Below, one piece after another: positions 33,525-41,146 of a stretch of 41,146 bases of DNA; position 1 is the first letter of the stretch; each line of letters begins with the position of its first letter. Under the pieces are notes generated by a model. That model had not been told where the DNA came from, did no database searches, and saw only the letters and a list, made by a program, of their open reading frames with translations. Location of the stretch: the NCBI GenBank assembly GCA_016213825.1, contig JACQZP010000022.1, forward strand, positions 1 through 41,146, read 5' to 3'. Position numbers and translations under genes: made by a program. The stretch comes from Acetobacterium woodii (GTDB lineage Bacteria; Bacillota; Clostridia; Eubacteriales; Eubacteriaceae).

Positions 33525-36173
33525 ATGTATTTTGATCAAATTCCACGCTTTAATTTCACAGAGAATTTTAATACTGCTGCTCCCTTCCATGCCCATCTTA
33601 GCAAAGATGTGCATGGAAATGTTATCTCAGAGTTATTGGAAGAGCATATGAACCTTACCATGAGCTATTTCGACAAGCTTTTTGAGGAAAAGAATTTAGA
33701 CCCGATTTTTCATCATTTCGAAGACCGATTGGTTGGCGATTTATCCGATCCAGCCAAAAACTTATGGAAGGAGCTTTTTTATAATACTATTTATACACAT
33801 GACCTTGGTAAAACCAATCCAAATTTTCAATGCCAGAAAATGGATAACCAAGCCCATCAGGCTACCCTCTCAAAAAACACAAATCATTCTTACTTTTCAG
33901 CACTTATTTACGCAAATCACTATCTCAACAAAATCTTTTTGTTTAAAGGCGCAGAACAACAACTTCTATTTTTTACCCTAGTCTTTAATTCGTATATCAT
34001 TAGCAAGCATCATGGTTATCTCAGCAGTTTCTCAAAATTTCTAGAAGAAATCAGTCAAGATTTAGCCAATGAAAAACCCCATGATTGTATTTTGTATCTG
34101 GAATCATTTGGTAGCATCATAAACAAACCGGGGATTATTGAGCAATCTTACTATAAGGTACTAACCGATCTAAAAAGAAATGAACTGTGGAAGTCCATTC
34201 CCTGGATCATCTATGGTCGATTTTTATTTGGTCTCCTAGTTTCCTGTGATTTTTATGCTACCTCTGATTTTATGAACGGGCCCGTTCAAAATTTTGGCAC
34301 GATCAAGGATATTAACAACTATCGCATGGCATTTAATCAATCACCCATTACTCAAAACATCCACAAACATCAGTTAAGTAAGAATAGTACTACTGGCAGT
34401 CCATTTGAAAAAGATGATATTAACACCTTGCGTAGCGAACTTTTCTTAGAAGCTGAAGAAAATCTATTGAAAAACCCCAATGAATCACTTTTCTTTTTTG
34501 AAGCGCCTACCGGAAGCGGTAAAACCAATACCTCTATCAATCTTGCCCTAAAACTATTGGAATCAGATTCGAGGCTCAATAAAATCACCTATGTTTTTCC
34601 TTTTAATACGCTGGTCGAGCAAACCAAAAGCAGTTTAATAAGTGCTTTTAATGCTGACCCATCCATTGCTGATGATATCACGGTGGTTAATGGTATTACT
34701 TCTATTAAATCATTGTCAACTTCTGGCGACGATTATCCAGATGGCGAGTTGTATACATCCGCAGAAAAACGACGTACCGATGTAGAAAAACGCTGCACTG
34801 ATTATGAACAATCCCTTTTAGCACGACAATTTTTGCACTATCCGATAGTTCTGACCACCCATGTCAATTTTTTTAACACGCTTTTTGGCACCGACCGGGA
34901 ATCAGTTTTTCCCCTTGCCCATCTTGCTAACAGTATTATTATCGTGGATGAAATCCAAAGTTATCCGAACCATCTTTGGAAAGAGATTATTCTATTTCTT
35001 CAGGATTACGCCCAGCTTTTAAACATGCGCATCATCATCATGTCTGCCACCCTACCAGATTTGGGACAACTTAGTTTGAAGGATGCTCGCCCAGTACCAA
35101 GACTAATTAAAGACCCGCAACGCTACTACCAGCATCCGCTTTTTAAAGACCGCGTAAGTTTAGATTTTTCATTGTTAAAATATGATCGGGAATCTCTTCT
35201 TGATAAGCTTTTAGATAAAATAATTGAAACCAGCATTGCCCTCGAAAACAATCCCGATTTTGTTGGTTTTGAGAACAAAATTCTGGTTGAATTTATTAAA
35301 AAATCGACGGCGCTTGATTTTTTTACGCGATTAAATGAAAACCTCATCGCACAAGGAATCAACCGCAAAGTTTTATGTATGACCGGCGACGATAATAAAG
35401 CGGAAAGAAAGCGCATTATTGAAAAAGTACGAACCGGAAAAAATCTGATTCTGGTTGCTACTCAGGTGATCGAAGCCGGCGTCGACATCGATATGGATAT
35501 GGGCTTTAAAGACATTTCGCTTTTTGATGCAGAAGAACAGTTCCTTGGCCGCATCAATCGCTCCTGTAAGAAGAAAGGTGCCAAGGTTTTCTTTTTCAAC
35601 TATGATCCTGCTGATCTTTTATACCACAACGATTTCAGAAAACAGGAACACCTCACGATCCAGGATCAAACCATGTGGAACCTGCTTGAAAGCAAGAATT
35701 TTACTGCATTTTATGATATCATTCTCAAAGAAATCAATGCGTCCAAACAGGCTTACAATGAGTCAAATATTGAAAATTTCGCCCGGGAAATCTTATGGAA
35801 TTTTGATTATTTTGGACTCCAAAAACATATGAAGCTCATTGATGACGAACGCCAGGAAATTTCCCTGTTCATCTGCGGTGATCCTGTCGAAATTGATGGG
35901 GTTCTCATTGATAGTGGTGTCCTCTGGAATGACTATCTTGATTTATTGAAAGACAATTCCATGGGCTATGCCGAAAAACGGGTGCGTTTATCAAATTTTT
36001 CAGAAAAAATGGATTATTTTATTTATCAAATTCCCATGCCAAAATATTCTTTTGATTATCAAGGTCAGATCGGTGATCTTTATCGATGTGAACGTGATGA
36101 AACGTTTTTCCCAAATGGCAAGTTTGATCGAAATGCATTTCGCGATTATCATGAAAACAATCTTTTTTTGTAA
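33525..36173 (+). CDS. cas3: Cas3 nuclease-helicase
   Basis: An 882-residue effector that degrades target DNA after Cascade binding. N-terminal HD nuclease motif HDLGK at about 92-96, with further His residues (FHHFED, SKHHGYL). SF2 helicase: Walker A APTGSGKT (327-334), DEIQ box (475-478), SAT-like MSATLP, and the C-terminal motifs ATQVIEAGVDID and EEQFLGRINRSCKK (motifs V and VI). Single polypeptide HD-helicase as usual in I-B. A strong GGAG precedes the ATG. All catalytic motifs look intact. Confidence 0.95.
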   Translation: MYFDQIPRFNFTENFNTAAPFHAHLSKDVHGNVISELLEEHMNLTMSYFDKLFEEKNLDPIFHHFEDRLVGDLSDPAKNLWKELFYNTIYTHDLGKTNPNFQCQKMDNQAHQATLSKNTNHSYFSALIYANHYLNKIFLFKGAEQQLLFFTLVFNSYIISKHHGYLSSFSKFLEEISQDLANEKPHDCILYLESFGSIINKPGIIEQSYYKVLTDLKRNELWKSIPWIIYGRFLFGLLVSCDFYATSDFMNGPVQNFGTIKDINNYRMAFNQSPITQNIHKHQLSKNSTTGSPFEKDDINTLRSELFLEAEENLLKNPNESLFFFEAPTGSGKTNTSINLALKLLESDSRLNKITYVFPFNTLVEQTKSSLISAFNADPSIADDITVVNGITSIKSLSTSGDDYPDGELYTSAEKRRTDVEKRCTDYEQSLLARQFLHYPIVLTTHVNFFNTLFGTDRESVFPLAHLANSIIIVDEIQSYPNHLWKEIILFLQDYAQLLNMRIIIMSATLPDLGQLSLKDARPVPRLIKDPQRYYQHPLFKDRVSLDFSLLKYDRESLLDKLLDKIIETSIALENNPDFVGFENKILVEFIKKSTALDFFTRLNENLIAQGINRKVLCMTGDDNKAERKRIIEKVRTGKNLILVATQVIEAGVDIDMDMGFKDISLFDAEEQFLGRINRSCKKKGAKVFFFNYDPADLLYHNDFRKQEHLTIQDQTMWNLLESKNFTAFYDIILKEINASKQAYNESNIENFAREILWNFDYFGLQKHMKLIDDERQEISLFICGDPVEIDGVLIDSGVLWNDYLDLLKDNSMGYAEKRVRLSNFSEKMDYFIYQIPMPKYSFDYQGQIGDLYRCERDETFFPNGKFDRNAFRDYHENNLFL

Positions 36174-36185
36174 AGGAGTAAGCTT

Positions 36186-36680
36186 ATGGGAGTAACCGGT
36201 ACCCTGGTGAATTATTACATTCATTGCAAGCGTCAATGTTGGCTTCATGGTAATCGGATCAATCTGGAAGACAACAGCGAGGATGTTAAAATTGGAAAGG
36301 CGCTGCATGAGGTTAAAGCAGCTGAAAGTGCCGAAACGGAAATTTCTGTTGAAAACATTAAAATTGATAAGATTACCAGAGATTACCTGGTCGAGATCAA
36401 AAAATCCGATGCTGACTATGAAGCCGTTAAGTGGCAAGTTCTGTTCTATCTCAGTGTTTTGAAGAAAAAAGGAATTGAGCGCCAAGGAAAAATCGAATTT
36501 ATTGAAAAAAATAAAAGTGATCGAAAAATATATTATCTAGACCTGGATGATGAAAACATTCAAAAGCTGTCAGACATCGAAACGGAAATTATTGAATTGT
36601 TGAACCAGCCGACACCACCATCTGTTGCCATTAATCGGAAATGCACCAAATGTGCTTATTACACTTATTGCTGTATCTAA
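36186..36680 (+). CDS. cas4: Adaptation protein Cas4
   Basis: A 164-residue RecB-type exonuclease that trims prespacers and fixes PAM orientation. The four cluster Cys residues are near the N terminus (HCKRQCWL) and at the C terminus (CTKCAYYTYCC). RecB motifs are KIGKALHE, VEIKKSD and the QVLFYLSVLKKKGI (QxxxY) motif. The start follows AAAGGAG. It lies between cas3 and cas1 like other I-B loci. Confidence 0.93.
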   Translation: MGVTGTLVNYYIHCKRQCWLHGNRINLEDNSEDVKIGKALHEVKAAESAETEISVENIKIDKITRDYLVEIKKSDADYEAVKWQVLFYLSVLKKKGIERQGKIEFIEKNKSDRKIYYLDLDDENIQKLSDIETEIIELLNQPTPPSVAINRKCTKCAYYTYCCI

Positions 36681-36692
36681 AGGAGGTTTTTT

Positions 36693-37691
36693 ATGGGACA
36701 TACCCGCTATCTGACATCGATGGGTGAGTTAACCAGAAAGGATAATTCACTCTGTTTTCGTGTGAATGGACGAAATACTTATATTCCCATTGAAGGGATC
36801 CGCGAACTTTATTGTCTATCTGAAGTAAGTATCAATACAAAGCTTCTTGATTTCCTCTCAAAAAACAATGTCATTATCCATTTTTTCAACTATCATGAAG
36901 GCTATAGTGGCACCTTTTACCCTAAAGAAACTTTGGTCAGCGGCCGCTTGCTGGTTGCTCAAGTAAACGCTTCAATAAATAAGCGTCTCGATATTGCCAA
37001 GGCAATTGTTCAGGGCATCGCAGATAATATTGATGAACTTCTCTACCATTATTATAAACATGAAAAGAAAGAGGTAAAACCAACCATTGACTGGATTCGA
37101 AGGGATTTACCATTAAATCTAGCTCATGCCCACAATATAAAACAAATTTTGCAAATTGAAGGGGAATTGTGGCAGCGTTTTTATTCATGTTTTAAATTTT
37201 TCTTACCTGAAGATTTTATGATGAATAAACGTGTCAAGCGCCCTCCTGACAATCCAATCAACGCACTGATTTCTTTTGGCAACAGCTTGCTTTATTCCAA
37301 GACTATATCCGTAATTTATCAAACCCATTTGGATCAGCGCATCAGTTTTCTTCATGAACCATCAGAAGGGCGATTTTCTCTGAGTCTTGATTTATGTGAA
37401 GTTTTTAAACCCGCGATCGTTTTTAAGACCATCTTTGATCTTGTGAATAATCGTCGCCTTCAAGTTGATAAACATTTTGAAAAAAAATTAAATTACTGTA
37501 TTCTTAATGAAGAAGGACGCAAAGTATTTATCGGAGCTTTCGAAGAACGTCTTGAAAGTGTTTTTCAGCATCCCAAACTGAAGCGGAAGGTAAGCTATCG
37601 AACCGCCATCAAATTAGACTGTTACAAACTAATTAAGGAAATCCTTGAAGACCAAACTTTTACGCCATTCAATAGTAAGGAGAAACAATAA
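36693..37691 (+). CDS. cas1: CRISPR integrase Cas1
   Basis: A 332-residue metal-dependent integrase that inserts new spacers with Cas2. Recognisable blocks are YIPIEGIRELYCLSEVSINTKLLDFLSKNNVIIHFF, PDNPINALISFGNSLLY and FLHEPSEGRFSLSLDLCEVFKP, which hold the catalytic Glu, His and Asp/Glu. AAAGGAGG precedes the ATG. cas2 starts 3 bp after the stop codon. Intact, so the locus may still acquire spacers. Confidence 0.96.
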   Translation: MGHTRYLTSMGELTRKDNSLCFRVNGRNTYIPIEGIRELYCLSEVSINTKLLDFLSKNNVIIHFFNYHEGYSGTFYPKETLVSGRLLVAQVNASINKRLDIAKAIVQGIADNIDELLYHYYKHEKKEVKPTIDWIRRDLPLNLAHAHNIKQILQIEGELWQRFYSCFKFFLPEDFMMNKRVKRPPDNPINALISFGNSLLYSKTISVIYQTHLDQRISFLHEPSEGRFSLSLDLCEVFKPAIVFKTIFDLVNNRRLQVDKHFEKKLNYCILNEEGRKVFIGAFEERLESVFQHPKLKRKVSYRTAIKLDCYKLIKEILEDQTFTPFNSKEKQ

Positions 37692-37694
37692 CTC

Positions 37695-37979
37695 ATGGGA
37701 AAGTCACTTAATTATAACTATGCCTTTGTTTTCTACGATATTAACGAAAAACGCGTGACCAAAGTTTTCAAGATTTGCAAAAAATATTTAGTTCATTACC
37801 AAAAATCTGTTTTCCGTGGTGCGATTACACCATCTAAACTTATCCAGCTTCGTCAGGAATTAAAAAATATTATTGTTGGCGAAGAAGATTTTGTGTGTAT
37901 AATTAAATTGATTAATGGTGATGTTTTCGAAGAAGAAACTTTGGGCAATTTCCAATCTGCCGAAAATCTTTTTCTTTGA
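37695..37979 (+). CDS. cas2: Adaptation protein Cas2
   Basis: A 94-residue partner of Cas1 with a ferredoxin-like fold (YAFVFYDINEKRVTKVFKICKKYL, KSVFRGAITPSKLIQLRQEL). The Asp in YDI corresponds to the conserved metal-site residue. AAGGAG lies upstream, in the end of cas1. It is the last gene of the operon; the leader and array begin directly after it. Confidence 0.95.
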   Translation: MGKSLNYNYAFVFYDINEKRVTKVFKICKKYLVHYQKSVFRGAITPSKLIQLRQELKNIIVGEEDFVCIIKLINGDVFEEETLGNFQSAENLFL

Positions 37980-38138
37980 TTTACCAGGCGGATTTCCTTT
38001 TTTCGTTCAAAACCACCATTTTAATGGGATTTTGCGTATTTGAACTAAAATTCGAAAGTAGCTGGTAAAATTTACTCAAACGCTCTGATAACTTAGTATT
38101 ATAGATTATTCAATTATTTTTTTGACTATTTTACTATG
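37980..38138 (+). promoter_or_regulatory. CRISPR leader
   Basis: An AT-rich 159-bp region between cas2 and the first repeat, without a gene. A candidate array promoter is TTTACT (38071-38076), 17 bp, TAGTAT (38094-38099), giving a start about 33 nt before repeat 1. TTTACCAG at its beginning is mirrored by CTGGTAAA at 38062-38069. New spacers should enter at this end, because the first repeats here are next to the cas genes and run in the same direction. Confidence 0.75.
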
Positions 38139-39929
38139 GCTGAACCATAACATATGATGTTTTTAAATTTTACATGGTCTTATGGCTGACATGGCATCTT
38201 GTGAGCTGAACCATAACATATGATGTTTTTAAATAAGAAAAAACGAAACTAACTAAGTGAATGGTGGGAAGCTGAACCATAACATATGATGTTTTTAAAT
38301 ATATCTAAATACTGTTAATGGTTTTGAAATTTATCGCTGAACCATAACATATGATGTTTTTAAATTCGAAACGGCATGCAGTTTATTCCGGAATACGTTT
38401 CGCGCTGAACCATAACATATGATGTTTTTAAATGGAATAATTTCATAATAAGGATCCTCAATTATTTTTGCTGAACCATAACATATGATGTTTTTAAATT
38501 TTGATATAGTGACGCCATTCATATTGACGTTGACAGCTGAACCATAACATATGATGTTTTTAAATCCGCCAGACATCCAGTTCATCCAGCCTTTATTTTG
38601 CGCTGAACCATAACATATGATGTTTTTAAATTTAACTAATTTGAATACGGTTGTCATGCAGCCTTTAGCTGAACCATAACATATGATGTTTTTAAATGCC
38701 CGGTATGCTGCAATACGATCAACTTCATCAGCGCTGAACCATAACATATGATGTTTTTAAATTCAAAGAGGCCATGAAAGCTTATACAAATAAATTGAGC
38801 TGAACCATAACATATGATGTTTTTAAATATAAAAAAAGATTATCAATCATTTAATCGAGAATAGCTGAACCATAACATATGATGTTTTTAAATCAACAAC
38901 GGAAATTACATAAACAAATTGTTGCCAGTGCTGAACCATAACATATGATGTTTTTAAATACGATGAATTTGAATTAAGCGCGAGCAGAGCTGCCCGCTGA
39001 ACCATAACATATGATGTTTTTAAATATAATAATCTTTCAGGATTAACTACATCTGCAATGTGCTGAACCATAACATATGATGTTTTTAAATGGGTCAGAC
39101 AAATACATTTGGAAAGATCGACTTGGGCTGAACCATAACATATGATGTTTTTAAATATTAACCCACTTGCCGTAATTGAAAATCCTGTGGGTGCTGAACC
39201 ATAACATATGATGTTTTTAAATGCGATTAACAAACCAATGGGAAATTCTTTCAACGAGCTGAACCATAACATATGATGTTTTTAAATCTAATAAAAGTCG
39301 ATCCAACAGATCTTCTCACTTGAGCTGAACCATAACATATGATGTTTTTAAATAGGACAACTAGCCGCTCAAATACAACCAATGCTCGGCTGAACCATAA
39401 CATATGATGTTTTTAAATAAGTTCTCGAAAAGGAGATATTGGCGAAACATTAACTGCTGAACCATAACATATGATGTTTTTAAATGGATGAAACAACCAG
39501 GGGCGTTTTAACAAACATCTTGCTGAACCATAACATATGATGTTTTTAAATCCGTCGGCAATATGACAATGAGTTATGGGGTTGGCGGCTGAACCATAAC
39601 ATATGATGTTTTTAAATTCAACATTTTCTGATGCGACCAATGATTGAGGCAAGCTGAACCATAACATATGATGTTTTTAAATAGATTGGGATTTTGTTAG
39701 AACTGTAGCTAAAAACTCGCTGAACCATAACATATGATGTTTTTAAATAGGGCTTTGTTTTTAAAATCGGGACGGGGAGAAAGCTGAACCATAACATATG
39801 ATGTTTTTAAATGTTTAACAGCGATGCTTTGACAATTTTCGGTTACAACGCTGAACCATAACATATGATGTTTTTAAATTGGCCTTGGGAAAACAGAAGA
39901 AGAATTACTGCAAGCTGAACCATAACATA
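38139..39929 (+). CRISPR. Type I-B CRISPR array, 27 intact repeats plus one truncated by an IS
   Basis: The repeat is 30 nt (starts GCTGAACCATAACA, ends GTTTTTAAAT, with the short hairpin AACAT-ATG-ATGTT). All 27 full copies look identical, at 38139 to 39879. The 27 spacers are 34-38 nt, mostly 35-36, and all differ. The repeat resembles the clostridial I-B group with ATTTAAAT-like 3' ends; the last 8 nt TTTTAAAT form the predicted crRNA handle. The 28th repeat (39914-39929) is cut after 16 nt by the IS element. Minus-strand frames across the array are repeat artefacts. Confidence 0.98.
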
Positions 39930-40007
39930 TGGATAGGCTACAATTAATTGGACAATAAAATTGTGGGCAGGTAAAATAAGAACACTAAACAAAGGAGACC
40001 TGCCAAG

Positions 40008-40292
40008 ATGACTAAAAGACCACGCCGTACTTTTACCGATGAATTCAAGAACCAGATGGTCCAATTGTACCTCAATGGAAAACCGAGAACAGAAATCGTA
40101 AGAGAATATGACTTAACCGCTTCATCACTGGATAAATGGATTAAACAACATCAAACTTCAGGCTCATTTAACGAGAAAGATAACCGCAGCGAAGAAGAAA
40201 CAGAACTGATTCGACTTCGCAGGGAAAATCAGCGACTTCTGATGGAAAATGACATCCTAAAGCAAGCCGCGCTGATAATGGGACGAAAGTAG
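40008..40292 (+). CDS. IS3-family transposase OrfA
   Basis: A 94-residue DNA-binding part of the transposase. Helix-turn-helix KRPRRTFTDEFKNQMVQLYLNGKPRTEIVREYDLTASSLDKWIKQ is the HTH_Tnp_1 type (core FTDEFK...LTASSLDKWIKQ), followed by a leucine-zipper-like LIRLRRENQRLLMENDILKQAALI. AAAGGAGA precedes the ATG. It ends 42 nt before the first ATG of orfB, but the orfB frame is open back through its 3' end. Confidence 0.93.
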   Translation: MTKRPRRTFTDEFKNQMVQLYLNGKPRTEIVREYDLTASSLDKWIKQHQTSGSFNEKDNRSEEETELIRLRRENQRLLMENDILKQAALIMGRK

Positions 40293-40333
40293 AAGTCATC
40301 AAAGCAAATCAAGACAGATACTCGATATCAGCA

Positions 40334-41128
40334 ATGTGTGACGTCCTGGGAATTCCAAAGAGTACCTTTTATCACACTTCCAAGAAAACAGCTGAACCCG
40401 ATCCAATTATCAACGACGTGATTGAAATTTTCAAATCCAGCCGAAGGAATTACGGAACCCGTAAAATAAAATATGAACTTAAAGACCGCGGCATTATCGC
40501 TTCCCGTCGACGGATTGGCCGTATTATGAAAGAAAACGGATTAGTTTCAAATTACGCCGTTGCTCAATATAAGGTGTACAAACAGCCTGTCAATGACGAT
40601 TCTTTTCCAAACGAAGTCAATCAGCAATTCGATGGTCGAAATCATTTGGAAGTTATTGTCAGCGATTTGACTTATGTTCGAGTTGGGGGAAAATGGAATT
40701 ATGTTTGTCTCATCATTGATCTTCACAATCGAGAAATCATTGGATACAGTGCCGGTGCAAATAAGACTGCATTGCTTGTCTATCAGGCTTTTGCCAGAAT
40801 CAAATATCGACTGGATTTAATCACTATTTTTCATACTGATCGTGGCAGTGAGTTTAAAAACAATGCCATTGATGGCGTGATGGAAACCTTTAATATCAGA
40901 AGATCGCTCAGTAAAAAAGGTTGCCCTTATGATAATGCGGTTGCCGAAAGTACTTTCAAGGTTTTCAAAACGGAATTCGCTAATCAGCAAGTATTTCCAT
41001 CCCTGGATTATCTGAAATTGATGTTGTCCGATTATGTCAATTGGTACAACAACGTAAGAATTCATTCGTCATTGAGTTACTTGACACCAGTGGCATATCG
41101 AAAATCAGCCCACAAAAAAGTGGTCTAA
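40334..41128 (+). CDS. IS3-family transposase OrfB (DDE integrase)
   Basis: A 264-residue catalytic part counted from the ATG at 40334. Its frame is open upstream to about 40260 (KVEVIKANQDRYSISAM...), so in practice it is probably made as an OrfAB fusion by -1 frameshifting near the end of orfA. Motifs are HTH_21 RRNYGTRKIKYELKDRG and the rve/DDE core: Asp in SDLTYV, Asp in FHTDRGSEF and Glu in NAVAESTFKVFKTEF, followed by the YNNVRIHSSLSYLTPVAYR C terminus. All catalytic residues are intact. Confidence 0.94.
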   Translation: MCDVLGIPKSTFYHTSKKTAEPDPIINDVIEIFKSSRRNYGTRKIKYELKDRGIIASRRRIGRIMKENGLVSNYAVAQYKVYKQPVNDDSFPNEVNQQFDGRNHLEVIVSDLTYVRVGGKWNYVCLIIDLHNREIIGYSAGANKTALLVYQAFARIKYRLDLITIFHTDRGSEFKNNAIDGVMETFNIRRSLSKKGCPYDNAVAESTFKVFKTEFANQQVFPSLDYLKLMLSDYVNWYNNVRIHSSLSYLTPVAYRKSAHKKVV

Positions 41129-41146
41129 AAAAGTGTTGACGATCCA

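Larger units (their letters stand above)
39930..41146 (+). mobile_element. IS3-family insertion sequence inside a CRISPR repeat
   Basis: A complete 1217-bp element. The left end TGGATAGGCTACAATTAATT and the reverse complement of the right end TGGATCGTCAACACTTTTTT begin identically, and the similarity runs for about 39 positions, including a shared GTGGGC. Ends are TG...CA type. It contains orfA and orfB in the relative -1 frame, the IS3 layout. The left junction falls within repeat 28 after 16 nt; the last base of the window is the last base of the element, so the target duplication and the rest of the array are out of view. Confidence 0.92.

Noticed and set aside
38331-40064. Minus-strand open frames of 70-140 codons with repeated NIICYGSA/TSYVMVQ motifs
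   Set aside because: They are translations of the CRISPR repeats and spacers, with no ribosome-binding sites; the periodic motif is the repeat itself.

Overview
The window looks like a chromosomal segment of an acetogenic or fermentative member of Clostridia, most like Acetobacterium/Eubacterium. This is an inference. It rests on Gram-positive ribosome-binding sites (GGAGG), a T-box leader, a long Bacillus-type SRP RNA, ChW cell-wall repeats, a tungsten-type aldehyde:ferredoxin oxidoreductase with iron-dependent alcohol dehydrogenases, and a clostridial-type I-B CRISPR repeat. No 16S rRNA or other species marker is present.

Layout. 0-5.6 kb (mostly minus strand): a secreted BspA-like/ChW surface protein, two tRNA-Ser genes, a branched-chain aminotransferase and a YabE-like G5/3D cell-wall protein. 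5.9-10.1 kb: mutY, a Memo-AMMECR1 fusion, enolase and a small DUF6440-like gene. 10.3-14.4 kb: a phenylacetate-CoA-ligase-family enzyme behind a T-box riboswitch, a UvrD/PcrA-like helicase and a small Cys-rich protein. 14.5-19.7 kb: small membrane proteins, a split permease, a methyltransferase, a LysR regulator, an iron alcohol dehydrogenase and the SRP RNA. 19.7-28.7 kb: a lipoprotein hydrolase, then a plus-strand redox block. That block holds a 2-oxoacid:acceptor oxidoreductase (gamma-alpha fusion plus beta), a desulfoferrodoxin, a Sel1 protein, and the tight unit alcohol dehydrogenase - MoaD-like protein - aldehyde ferredoxin oxidoreductase - 2[4Fe-4S] ferredoxin. It would interconvert 2-oxoacids, carboxylates, aldehydes and alcohols using ferredoxin electrons.

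28.8-41.1 kb: an orphan Phd-type antitoxin, then a complete type I-B CRISPR-Cas locus (cas6-cas8b[-internal cas11b]-cas7-cas5-cas3-cas4-cas1-cas2). An array of 27 intact repeats follows. Its 28th repeat is broken by an IS3-family element whose right end coincides with the end of the window, so the array may continue beyond.

The most exciting element lies in the 257-bp gap before cas6. Two degenerate CRISPR repeats flank a single 34-nt spacer, with their own sigma-A promoter firing at the first repeat. The spacer matches 15 of the first 18 positions of a site that overlaps the -35 box of the cas operon promoter and follows a TCA PAM-like triplet; the mismatches fall at positions 6, 11 and 12. 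This fits a CreR-type crRNA-like guide that makes Cascade repress its own operon.
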